64,000 bases of DNA from Ignavibacteria bacterium (GTDB lineage Bacteria; Bacteroidota; Ignavibacteria; Kapaibacteriales; Kapaibacteriaceae), in NCBI GenBank assembly GCA_016707005.1, contig JADJIQ010000005.1, forward strand, positions 372,001 through 436,000, read 5' to 3'. Under the pieces are notes generated by a model. The model made no database searches. It saw nothing but the letters and a program-made list of their open reading frames with translations, and was not told where the DNA came from. Shown here piece by piece: positions 35,884 to 44,626 of this stretch (the first letter of the stretch is position 1; each line of letters opens with the position of its first letter). The translations under genes and the position numbers were made by a program.

Positions 35884-38800
35884 TTACTTCACAACCACTA
35901 CTTGCTGCGTAGCAACGAAGCCTGCAGAACTGAGGGTTACGTTGTAGACGCCAGCCGTAAGGTTCAGAGCCGATGCGTTGACCGTTACGCGGTGTGTACC
36001 AGCGTTGACGTTCTCATTCACCAGGACTGAAAGTTCACGACCCATAAGGTCTGTAAGAACGATGCGGACATTCTCAGACGTTGGCATCGTGTACGAGAAC
36101 GATGCTGCATCGAATGTTGGATTTGGCGTTGCAACCGAGAGGACGTATCCACCTGCAACGACATCACCCGTTACACCGCTTGTGACCGAAGCAATTACAT
36201 TGCGCGAAGTATCGGCACCGCAGTTGTTCGTCACAATACAGAAGTATGTACCTGCATCACTCACCTTAGCGCGCTCAACTGTGTAGGTAGCTCCTGTTGC
36301 GCCGTTGATGGCAACACCATTGAGGTACCATTGATAGCTGATGACCGTTGTACCGGTAGCAGCAACCGTGAAGCGGATCTCTTGGTTGTCATTTACAGCA
36401 ACATCAACAGGTTGTGTTGTGATCTCAACACCCGTGTTGACCACAACGTCTACTGTTACTGATGTAGCTGAACCACATGCGTTCGTTGCAACGAGAGAGT
36501 ACGAACCGGCATCAGCTGATGTGACGTCTGTCTTCGAGAAGGCAGCCGTTGTAGCACCTGGGATAGCCGTTGTTCCCTTCATCCACTGATAGGATACATT
36601 GTCACCGCTCGATACGCCAGTGATCGTGAGGGTAGAACCTTCACATACTGTTGAGCCTTCCGGCTGCGTTGTGATCGACGGGGCAACACCGACTACTACA
36701 TTCACGACATTCGACGTGAATGTGAAGCTCGTGCCTGTATAGGACACAACGCAATTGTATGCACCATTGTTGGCGGCGCTTGCGTTATTGATCGAGATGA
36801 CCTTTGAATTTGCACCTGATGTGGACGCATCATTCGAGAGCATCGCGCCGTCCTTGAACCACTGGAAGGTGGCCGACGAACCCGGAAGCGTTGAAGGGAA
36901 TGCTGCACATTCAAGGCTAAGAAGACCACCACCACAGACAGCAGGAGTGCTGTTTGAGGCTACGACGAGCGGAATGAAGAGACGTGCGGTCTTTGAAACT
37001 GCAACGCCGCAATATCCTGTCACTTCGCAAACGTAGGTGTCTGTAGTATCTACAGCCGATACGTCACGGATCGTGAGGATCGTAGACTGCGCGCCTGTGA
37101 TACGTCCGTTGTCAACAACATTCGTGTCGTTGTACGACGAAGAGTTCGGATTCCAGAAGCGCTTCTTCCACTGATACGATGCGATGAAGTTGTCTGGAGC
37201 ACCAATAGCTTCTGCTGCTATTTCAAGGTTTGCTGTACCACCGATCGCAACTGGTTGCGATACAGGTTGAACGGTAACACTTGTTGGACGTACAACGATG
37301 ATCGATGCACCGTCTGAAAGCTGCTGAATGAAGTTCGTACCGTCATTCGCCTTCACAAGGCAGGTGTAGACGCCAGATGCGCCATAACCCGTGTTGCTGA
37401 GAACGAAGATGTTGCCGATCTGGCCAACGAGTTCAACACCATCCTTGAACCACTGATACGTTGTTGTTGCACCGACAGTAACGTCTGCGATGCAGATAAG
37501 CGTATCTGTGCCACCTAGGCAGACATATGCGCTTGCTGGTTGACGAACGAGACGGATCGAAGGCTTGATCTCATCAGCGCCCATGTATGGCTTCGTGCGT
37601 GTTTCACCGTCATAATCCTTAGGAACTGTAGCAAGCGTTGTGCTTGAACCCCACAGTTGCGGTTGGATCGAGAGAAGGTGAAGGTCCGTTCCGCCAACAA
37701 AGTTCACAGCAACAGATGCTGAGTTTTGATCGCGGCCCGTAATGGCACGCCATGTTGAAAGCGGATTGCTTCCAGCTACACGTGGAATACCAGTGCCACC
37801 CCAGTTTGCAAGGGTTGCACCTGTGGTCATCAGGTTGTTGAAGTCACCGGTACCGATCGGATTCGGCGTGTTACCTGTGAACCACAGTGCCCAACCGCCG
37901 TTATTCCCATTGCCGAAGCTGTGGAAGACGTTGTTGACGAGGTCCACTGTGCCACCGTTTGCCGGGACATAGAGAGCCGAGCTAGTTTGACCTGTACCAG
38001 TGATGTTCACAGTATTGTTGATGACCTGGTTTGCAGGTGTTGTTGCCTCAACCCACAGACCGATCGTTTGTGTTGTACCACCAACCGAGATCATGTTGTT
38101 CGCGATCAGAAGACCACGTGTCTGCTGAAGAACAACACCATTCGAAAGACCAGTTGTTTGAACGCCGTTCACGCGGTTGCCACGGAAGACGCCGTTCGTT
38201 GTGTTGGTCATCGAGATCGACTGTGATGATGTTTGGCAATCACAGCTTGTGACTGTGTTGTTCTCGATCATTGGTGCATTTGCATTGATGATCGAGAATC
38301 CATTGATGGAGTTCTCAACAGTGTTTCCTGTAGCAACAACACCCATACCGGACGTAGCAATGAGGAATCCGTTCCGGAATCGACGGAGGGTAACGCCGTT
38401 GAGCAGGTAGTTCGAGCCGTTAACCGAAGCAAGTTGAACACCGCTTGTTGCGCCAACGGTACTTGTGAAGATGCTTGGACCTTCATATGTACCACCATCG
38501 ATGCGAATGCTGTTTCCAAGATTGTTGGAGTACAACGCTGCATTCGATGTGGATCCATCAGCAACGCGAACCACGAGGTTGCGTAGTGTTACGTTCGATG
38601 CACCGTCTGCGAACGTGATCACAGCGTGAACGTCTGCCGGGCCATAGACGAACGAAGTTGGCCAAACAGATTGTGTGAGGAGGACATCGTCACCTGCACG
38701 ACGCGAAACCTGAACGCGACCTGCGCTGGCATCGATCATCGGGACGTAAACTTCTTCATTATACGTTCCGGCGAAGACCGTTACATCAACATCGCCCGAG

Positions 38801-39978
38801 ATACCGGACACTGCGAGGTGACGGAACATCGAACGGAAGTCAGGGAATACACTAGGATTGCCGTTTTGAGCGATCGCAAGTGCACCAGAGACTCGTGGAG
38901 CCACAAGCATCGTCAGCTTGTCGTTGTTCGGATTGATATCCGTTTGACCATTCGGTGTAAGTGTTCCGATCTCGATCGTGTTGAGCGAGAACGGTGCGAA
39001 TGAGCGAGTGCCAAGAGTGATCGTTGCTTCTGCACCCGGTGCAAGAGCTGGCTGCGGATAATAACGGATGGCCGTTTGGGTTGTGCCGTTGATCTTCCAG
39101 TTGATCACTACGGAGTCGAGATTATTCGTACCCCAGTTGCGAACGCGGATCTGAACGGTTTGGCTAGTGTTCGCTGCAAACTTTGCTGAAGGCGAAACGA
39201 GCGCCAGAACGCCTGCATCGTTATTCAGTGCCGGAGCTTGACGGAGCCAATAGGCATACGTTGTACCTGATGCAGGAACGAAGTTCTCTGCGAACATCGA
39301 CGTTTGTGGAGCCGAGTTCCACGCTGGTGTATTCCACGTGTTCGCGTAGAAGTTCACGCTTGGTGACCATACCGTGTTGTTCGCGCCAAGACCAGCTTGG
39401 ACGTGAACAGGTGCATTGACGACCATTGAGCCATAAACAACTTCCATACGGCTGCCATTAGCAGTTTGATTCGCTTCATAGACGCGAATCTGGAAGTTGT
39501 AGGCATCACGTCCGATGTTGTCTGTATAACGGCGCGTTGCATTGCGCCATTGGAAGGTTGCAATACGATTCGGAGCAACACCGCTCACGGACCACGTTAC
39601 ATCTCCACCCGATACACCCGTGAGTTGATTTCCGAATGCGGAAACAACACCCGCAGCTGCACCAGATGCAGTAAGGGGACTAATAACGCCGCCCGGAAGG
39701 CCGCCGCCAAATGTCACCCAACCATTGCCGCCTACATAGACGTCCGATTGTAGAACGCCGCCGTAGCTGAATTGGAACGGCAATGTGACCAATTGATCTG
39801 CCAACGAGTACCAGTTTGGACTCGCCGACGAGAAAATGACCGTGCCGCCCGTGATCTCTGTATACGTTCCTGCGACCACGCCAACCGAACGGTTAGCTGG
39901 ATTCGCCTGTGTCGAGGTGACCCCGATCAGTACGAACGCCGCAAGCAACGCAACAAACGATGTAACGTTGCGAAGCAT
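35884..39978 (-). CDS. Giant T9SS-secreted protein: beta-helix and multiple Ig-like domains
   Basis: 1364 residues from ATG 39978 with GGAGG upstream. Signal peptide ending TQAN; an N-terminal jelly-roll-like part (to ~270); a CARDB-like stretch about 275-380 (NNDAGVLALVSPSAKFAANTSQTVQIRVRNWG); a right-handed parallel beta-helix about 400-800 (GNTVENSINGFSIINANAPMIENNTV type coils); four to five Ig-like domains with 'YQWFKDG' / 'YQWYLNG' cores; and a C-terminal T9SS sorting domain ending VATQQVVVVK. Codon choice is visibly more restricted than its neighbours and the AGGGGCT word is absent from it, which would fit high expression. Probably a surface adhesin or glycan-related protein. Confidence 0.88.
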   Translation of the reverse strand: MLRNVTSFVALLAAFVLIGVTSTQANPANRSVGVVAGTYTEITGGTVIFSSASPNWYSLADQLVTLPFQFSYGGVLQSDVYVGGNGWVTFGGGLPGGVISPLTASGAAAGVVSAFGNQLTGVSGGDVTWSVSGVAPNRIATFQWRNATRRYTDNIGRDAYNFQIRVYEANQTANGSRMEVVYGSMVVNAPVHVQAGLGANNTVWSPSVNFYANTWNTPAWNSAPQTSMFAENFVPASGTTYAYWLRQAPALNNDAGVLALVSPSAKFAANTSQTVQIRVRNWGTNNLDSVVINWKINGTTQTAIRYYPQPALAPGAEATITLGTRSFAPFSLNTIEIGTLTPNGQTDINPNNDKLTMLVAPRVSGALAIAQNGNPSVFPDFRSMFRHLAVSGISGDVDVTVFAGTYNEEVYVPMIDASAGRVQVSRRAGDDVLLTQSVWPTSFVYGPADVHAVITFADGASNVTLRNLVVRVADGSTSNAALYSNNLGNSIRIDGGTYEGPSIFTSTVGATSGVQLASVNGSNYLLNGVTLRRFRNGFLIATSGMGVVATGNTVENSINGFSIINANAPMIENNTVTSCDCQTSSQSISMTNTTNGVFRGNRVNGVQTTGLSNGVVLQQTRGLLIANNMISVGGTTQTIGLWVEATTPANQVINNTVNITGTGQTSSALYVPANGGTVDLVNNVFHSFGNGNNGGWALWFTGNTPNPIGTGDFNNLMTTGATLANWGGTGIPRVAGSNPLSTWRAITGRDQNSASVAVNFVGGTDLHLLSIQPQLWGSSTTLATVPKDYDGETRTKPYMGADEIKPSIRLVRQPASAYVCLGGTDTLICIADVTVGATTTYQWFKDGVELVGQIGNIFVLSNTGYGASGVYTCLVKANDGTNFIQQLSDGASIIVVRPTSVTVQPVSQPVAIGGTANLEIAAEAIGAPDNFIASYQWKKRFWNPNSSSYNDTNVVDNGRITGAQSTILTIRDVSAVDTTDTYVCEVTGYCGVAVSKTARLFIPLVVASNSTPAVCGGGLLSLECAAFPSTLPGSSATFQWFKDGAMLSNDASTSGANSKVISINNASAANNGAYNCVVSYTGTSFTFTSNVVNVVVGVAPSITTQPEGSTVCEGSTLTITGVSSGDNVSYQWMKGTTAIPGATTAAFSKTDVTSADAGSYSLVATNACGSATSVTVDVVVNTGVEITTQPVDVAVNDNQEIRFTVAATGTTVISYQWYLNGVAINGATGATYTVERAKVSDAGTYFCIVTNNCGADTSRNVIASVTSGVTGDVVAGGYVLSVATPNPTFDAASFSYTMPTSENVRIVLTDLMGRELSVLVNENVNAGTHRVTVNASALNLTAGVYNVTLSSAGFVATQQVVVVK

Positions 39979-40065
39979 AGCTCCTCCACTTGTGATATGA
40001 GAATGTCGATTTATTTCTGTCATGGTTTTGCTTTCGGACACACTTCGCCCGTGATGTTGTGACCT

Positions 40066-40097
40066 GTTAAAATAGCCAAGCCTGACCTACGAAACAA
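40066..40097 (-). promoter_or_regulatory. Bacteroidota-type promoter for the giant T9SS gene
   Basis: On the minus strand TTG (40095-40097) is followed after about 20 bases by TATTTTAAC (40066-40074), close to the Bacteroidota sigma pattern TTTG-N17-23-TAnnTTTG. It lies about 90 bp before the start codon, leaving a long 5' leader. Confidence 0.4.
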
Positions 40098-40142
40098 CCT
40101 TACGACGTTTCCGCAGTCAGATAGGCACTACGTTCTCACCGC

Positions 40143-40164
40143 TATGTGAAGATGTCTTCACATA
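40143..40164. promoter_or_regulatory. Perfect 22-bp palindrome upstream of the giant T9SS gene
   Basis: Arms TATGTGAAGA and TCTTCACATA around a two-base centre, no mismatches, about 45 bp upstream of the proposed promoter. The outer halves TGTGA/TCACA are Crp-like but spaced by eight rather than six bases. An operator is likely; a terminator for the upstream M1 peptidase gene (stop at 40217) is less likely because no T tract follows. Confidence 0.5.
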
Positions 40165-40216
40165 ACAGATGATGTGCTTAGGCCCAAGGGGTCGTAGCAA
40201 CAACCGCACCAACTTT

Positions 40217-42661
40217 TTACCGAGTGTAGGGAATCAGCATATCTCTTTGCCATTGCTCGACTTGCATTCCCATAGCTACACGCCGGACCACTTCGCGCAA
40301 CCGTGGTTGTTCGGTCAAGGCTGTCAACGTTGCCTGCGCTACTCCACTAAGGCGAGTGTTCGTACTCACTATCCCAAGCAAAATGTTCCGTGCGCCCTCT
40401 TCCGTGAGCGTACTGAGTCTCCGCATAGCGCCCATGGCGTTCTGGCGAGTGATGAACTCCCAGCCCGGACCGCAGAGGTCGCTCAATTCGGCTAACGCCG
40501 AACCATTCCCGTCGGCAGCCTCTGCCTCAAGCCGCGCGATATGCACTCGCTCATGTGGACCCCTGACGGCTTTTACCTTGTTCAGGTATGTTCGAGCATC
40601 CGATGGGAACGACTGCACAAGCTTCATAAGTGCAGACTGCATAACGGCATACGATGAATCTTCAAGGAGGCGTTCGCATGCCCCCTTCAATGAAAGTGGG
40701 ATGGTTGTAAGTCCGTTGATCGCCGAAGACCGCACCTCTACAGCCGGATCCTTGAGCCCGCGTTCAATGGTCTTGAGGGCATGGGTATTGCCGATCAGGG
40801 CTAGTTCGATCGCCTGTCCAACGGCTTCGCTTCGCATTGCATGGAACCGCTCCCTATCCATCACATCCTCGATCATGTCCAATCGATCCTGGATTCGCGC
40901 AGTGTCTCCCCGGAAGGTCTCAAAGGCGTCAAAACGGTCGATCATATGCGGTGCATACTTCATTTGAGCCACTCTTGCGTCCCAGGATCTGTCAAACGTC
41001 ACACGTTTCAGGATATACGAGCCGGGATCGAAAAGAATGAACGCCGGGACCTTCTTTCCTGGATTTGGCAGCTCAACCAGCGATCGTTGTGATGCAATGT
41101 CCACACGAATGGAATCTTTTGTCCTGTCCGTATAGTGGACCTCAATAACCACCGGCATCCGAAAAACTCCGGTGAGGTGGTCCATCGGATGTATCTGCTC
41201 GATATCTACCAAGGTTGTGGTTGATACACCGCGTTCGGTTGTGGCAGCACCGGTTCGCGTAGATATCTTGAAATGGGGCTCTCCACCCTTGTAGAGCCAT
41301 TGATCGAAGAACCAATCGGGTGACAGGCCCAAGGTGTCCTGGAAGGCCAGGTAGAGATCATTGGTCTCTACATTCCCATAGGCATGCTGCCGCAGGTAGT
41401 GCTGGATAACGCGTCGAACCGACGAATCGCCAAAGGTGTATCGCATCATGTCGATAACACTGGCCCCCTTCGGATATACTCGAGCCGAACCGCTAGAGGG
41501 GTGCACGATCGGCAACCGGTCTTTTTCCCCGGCTGCCAGGGCAGCGCGATGCATTCCGCGCCGACTCCACTCATAGGCATCCTCACCCAACGTCAACCGT
41601 GTGAAGAGGTGGGGGTAGAATGTCGCAAAACTCTCTTGTAGCCAGATCGACTTTCCGCTGCGACCAGTGATGAGATCTCCGAACCACTGGTGCGTGAGTT
41701 CGTGGACGTTCACACCTACATACGATCTGTCCAGCCATCCTCGCGAGTCTGTCTGGAAAAAGTCTCCGAATACCGTTGCTGTTGTGTTCTCCATGGCGCC
41801 AAAAATGTAGTCCGCCACGGGCACCTGACTATACGACTCCCATGGATACGGAATACCTGTTTCGCGTTCAAGGAAGTCCATCGCCTCAACGCTCATACGA
41901 TACGTTGGTTCGGTACGTTCGGGCTGGTCCGAATAGGTATAGAGATAGAGCGGCACACCGCTGGCAGCCTTGCGAGTAGTTATCGAATATTGGCCGATGG
42001 CCAGCATGAGGAGATAGGAGGCATGAGGCTTGGTCATACTATAGCGCCAGGTCTTCGTGCCGTCTCCATTCACTACAACCTCTCCACGGGTCCCGTTGGA
42101 GAGAACGGCATAGGATGAGTCGAACGTAGTGATCGTTTCGGTGATCATTTTATCGTTCATCTCGTCATACATCGGGATCCAGTGGCGATTGTCGATACCC
42201 TGTCCCTGCGTCCAGATCTGACGTCGCATGCGCTTCGACGGGTCGTTCCAGCCAACGAAGTAGATCCCCTTGCGTGGATTTGCCTCGTAGATAAAGGTCA
42301 CGGAGTCCCTCGTATCCCAACGCATGGCAGGCTCACAATAAACGATCACCGTTGTATCTGTGGAACGGGTACGAACTGGCTTGCCCCCTAACGTGGCCTG
42401 TAGGATCCGGATCTTGATAGCATCAAACTCGATCGAGTCTGTTCGCTCTCGAAGGGATCGGAAGACATGTGTTACCGTACCCTTTACAAGCCCCTTCTCG
42501 GGCTCGAACCGAACATCAACGGTCATACGCAGCATATCCACGGGATGCTCACGTGGTTCACTCCCGGGTGCATCCACATATGTTGAGGTATGGACAAATG
42601 GGGCTTGAGCAAACGCACACATCGGCGCTGCAAGCAACAGGAGGAGGAGGAGTCGTTGCAT
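40217..42661 (-). CDS. M1-family aminopeptidase
   Basis: 814 residues from ATG 42661. Signal peptide (RLLLLLLLAAPMCAFAQ). The M1 hallmarks are all there: the exopeptidase motif GAMEN (about 288-292), the zinc site HELTH (about 320-324) and, 18 residues on, the third ligand Glu in WLQESFA (about 343). A C-terminal region (about 590-800) of helical HEAT-like repeats follows. It cleaves N-terminal residues from peptides in the periplasm or outside. Divergent from the fluoride channel gene with only 40 bp between starts. Confidence 0.94.
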   Translation of the reverse strand: MQRLLLLLLLAAPMCAFAQAPFVHTSTYVDAPGSEPREHPVDMLRMTVDVRFEPEKGLVKGTVTHVFRSLRERTDSIEFDAIKIRILQATLGGKPVRTRSTDTTVIVYCEPAMRWDTRDSVTFIYEANPRKGIYFVGWNDPSKRMRRQIWTQGQGIDNRHWIPMYDEMNDKMITETITTFDSSYAVLSNGTRGEVVVNGDGTKTWRYSMTKPHASYLLMLAIGQYSITTRKAASGVPLYLYTYSDQPERTEPTYRMSVEAMDFLERETGIPYPWESYSQVPVADYIFGAMENTTATVFGDFFQTDSRGWLDRSYVGVNVHELTHQWFGDLITGRSGKSIWLQESFATFYPHLFTRLTLGEDAYEWSRRGMHRAALAAGEKDRLPIVHPSSGSARVYPKGASVIDMMRYTFGDSSVRRVIQHYLRQHAYGNVETNDLYLAFQDTLGLSPDWFFDQWLYKGGEPHFKISTRTGAATTERGVSTTTLVDIEQIHPMDHLTGVFRMPVVIEVHYTDRTKDSIRVDIASQRSLVELPNPGKKVPAFILFDPGSYILKRVTFDRSWDARVAQMKYAPHMIDRFDAFETFRGDTARIQDRLDMIEDVMDRERFHAMRSEAVGQAIELALIGNTHALKTIERGLKDPAVEVRSSAINGLTTIPLSLKGACERLLEDSSYAVMQSALMKLVQSFPSDARTYLNKVKAVRGPHERVHIARLEAEAADGNGSALAELSDLCGPGWEFITRQNAMGAMRRLSTLTEEGARNILLGIVSTNTRLSGVAQATLTALTEQPRLREVVRRVAMGMQVEQWQRDMLIPYTR

Positions 42662-42701
42662 AGACAGCAAAGATAGTGTGGCTCTTTGCTATGTTCGGTG
42701 C

Positions 42702-43079
42702 ATGAAAGACCTTGTCCTTGTTATGGCAGGCGGTGCCATTGGTAGCGGACTCCGGTATGTGATCGGAACGCTTATTCCTGTAGCCAGCGGCGCGTTTCCC
42801 GTGCCAACGTTTATCGTGAACGTAGTTGGCTCGTTCGTTCTTGGATGTACAGCAGGTGCCACGATGTTGCCCGATCCACTCTCGCGTTCAGCCGCTTTAC
42901 TTGTAGGCACAGGTCTTTGTGGCGGATTCACCACCTACTCAGCATTTGCAATGGAGAACGTCTCCATGCTCCATGGTGGCAACACAATATTGGCAATTAG
43001 CTATATCGCAGCATCACTCATTGGTGGTATGTTGGCCGCATTTGCCGGCATTGCCGTTGTTCGCGCAACGGCTTCGTAG
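42702..43079 (+). CDS. crcB: Fluoride channel Fluc/CrcB
   Basis: 125 residues, four membrane helices, with the family motifs GGAIGSGLRYVIG near the start, NVVGSFVLG and GLCGGFTTYSAFAME. Fluc proteins are small dual-topology fluoride exporters. The ATG at 42702 is chosen over an upstream one at 42678 that would lack a leader. No fluoride riboswitch fits in the 40-bp upstream gap. Confidence 0.95.
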   Translation: MKDLVLVMAGGAIGSGLRYVIGTLIPVASGAFPVPTFIVNVVGSFVLGCTAGATMLPDPLSRSAALLVGTGLCGGFTTYSAFAMENVSMLHGGNTILAISYIAASLIGGMLAAFAGIAVVRATAS

Positions 43080-43118
43080 ATAATAGAACTTCTCTTTCCA
43101 GAACATCTTGAGGGCTTC

Positions 43119-43928
43119 ATGGACTTCGCAGCGTTGTGGACCAAATACGAATCATCGATCGTCAACTACCTCATCTTAGTTGTTGGCGCCGTCCTCATGT
43201 GGATGGTGGGCCGCTGGCTCATTGGATTTGTGATCAACATGATCCGCCGAGCACTTACTGCCCGCAATGTTGACGCAACACTTCAGAACTACCTTGCCTC
43301 CATCATTGCCGTAAGCTTGAACATCATCCTTGTGATCGCGATCCTTGCAAGGTTTGGTGTAGAGACAACATCGTTCGCTGCTCTTATCGCAGCGGCTGGC
43401 TTGGCTATTGGTATGGCATGGGGCGGACTCCTCGCCAACTTTGCGGCCGGAGCCTTTCTGCTCGTCCTCAGACCTTTTAAGGTAGGAGATCTGATCAAGG
43501 CAGGGGGCGTTCTTGGAACCGTGGAAGAGATCGGACTCTTCTCAACCACGATGATGACTCCGGATGGGATCCGTGCAATGGTCAGCAACGGCAAGATCTT
43601 CAGTGACAACATCGAGAACATGTCACACACCCCCTACCGTCGGGTAGATCGAGAAATGCAATTGGCCCACGGAGTGGATGTGGATAGAACCATAGCTCGC
43701 ATCAAGGAGCTACTGGCATCGGAGACAAACGTGCTCGCAAGCCCTGCCCCAGCCGTATGGGTGCTCGACTTCACTCTTGCTGGTCCGGTTCTTTGCGTTC
43801 GACCATTCTGCCTTCCCGAGCACTATTGGAACGTCTACGAAGCCACGAATAACATCATCCGTACGGTTGGCGGAGAACTTGGTCTGCCGGTTCCGCAGGT
43901 ACACTACAACGTTCAGCAGCGGAACTGA
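43119..43928 (+). CDS. mscS: Small-conductance mechanosensitive channel (MscS family)
   Basis: 269 residues: three membrane helices (about 15-40, 60-80, 85-115), the glycine/alanine-rich pore helix SFAALIAAAGLAIGMAWGGLLANFAAG, then the beta domain with PFKVGDLIKAGGVLGTVEEIGLFSTTM and a C-terminal domain. It opens under membrane tension to release solutes. Length is the compact MscS type (E. coli MscS has 286 residues). Confidence 0.95.
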   Translation: MDFAALWTKYESSIVNYLILVVGAVLMWMVGRWLIGFVINMIRRALTARNVDATLQNYLASIIAVSLNIILVIAILARFGVETTSFAALIAAAGLAIGMAWGGLLANFAAGAFLLVLRPFKVGDLIKAGGVLGTVEEIGLFSTTMMTPDGIRAMVSNGKIFSDNIENMSHTPYRRVDREMQLAHGVDVDRTIARIKELLASETNVLASPAPAVWVLDFTLAGPVLCVRPFCLPEHYWNVYEATNNIIRTVGGELGLPVPQVHYNVQQRN

Positions 43929-43960
43929 AATCTCCCGTCGCAACGTTCGTCCTGAGCTCC

Positions 43961-44626
43961 ATGCTCAACCTCACCCTATCGATCGCGGTCTTTCTCGGCA
44001 CATTCCTTTCGGCGTGTGCCGGGCAGGACGAACGTGTGCCGCCCCCTTCATCATCACCAACATCAACAACCATGACCACAGATCAACGCGATACCGCCAC
44101 TCTTGCCGGCGGATGTTTCTGGTGCATCGAAGCGGTGTATCAATTGCTGGATGGTGTGGAGTTGGTGGAAAGCGGGTACTGCAACGGATCCGTCAAGAAC
44201 CCGTCGTACAAAGAAGTGTGCACGGGCACTACCGGACATGCCGAAGCCTGCCGCATCACCTTCGATCCGTCAAAAGTGACATTCGAAGAGATCCTTCAAG
44301 TGTTCTTTGCCTCGCATGACCCAACAACATTGAACCGCCAGGGCAACGATGTGGGCACGCAATACAGAAGTGGTATTTACTACCATGACGAAGATCAAAA
44401 GCGAATCGCAATGGCGTACATCGAACAACTCACAGCTGCAAAAACATGGTCGGATCCGATCGTAACGGAAGTAACGGCTGTTGACACATTCTACAAAGCC
44501 GAAGACTACCACCAGAACTACTATGCACAGAATGGGACGCAACCGTATTGCGCGTTTGTGGTGCGTCCAAAGGTTGAGAAGTTCATGAAGCAGTTCAAGG
44601 ATAAGATGCGTTCCGACACAAAGTGA
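43961..44626 (+). CDS. msrA: Exported peptide methionine sulfoxide reductase A
   Basis: 221 residues. Lipoprotein-like signal (FLGTFLSAC, Cys about 19), a Ser/Thr-rich linker, then MsrA: catalytic GCFWCIEAVY (Cys about 52), TGHAEACRITFDP, SHDPTTLNRQGNDVGTQYRSGIY and DYHQNYY. The usual GYAGG segment reads GYCNG here. It repairs S-methionine sulfoxide, probably in the periplasm. Its stop overlaps the start of the copper ATPase gene (GTGA), so oxidative and copper stress functions may be coexpressed. Confidence 0.95.
   Translation: MLNLTLSIAVFLGTFLSACAGQDERVPPPSSSPTSTTMTTDQRDTATLAGGCFWCIEAVYQLLDGVELVESGYCNGSVKNPSYKEVCTGTTGHAEACRITFDPSKVTFEEILQVFFASHDPTTLNRQGNDVGTQYRSGIYYHDEDQKRIAMAYIEQLTAAKTWSDPIVTEVTAVDTFYKAEDYHQNYYAQNGTQPYCAFVVRPKVEKFMKQFKDKMRSDTK

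Noticed and set aside
42662..42701. Fluoride riboswitch before crcB
   Set aside because: Only 40 bp separate the divergent start codons; the crcB motif does not fit.
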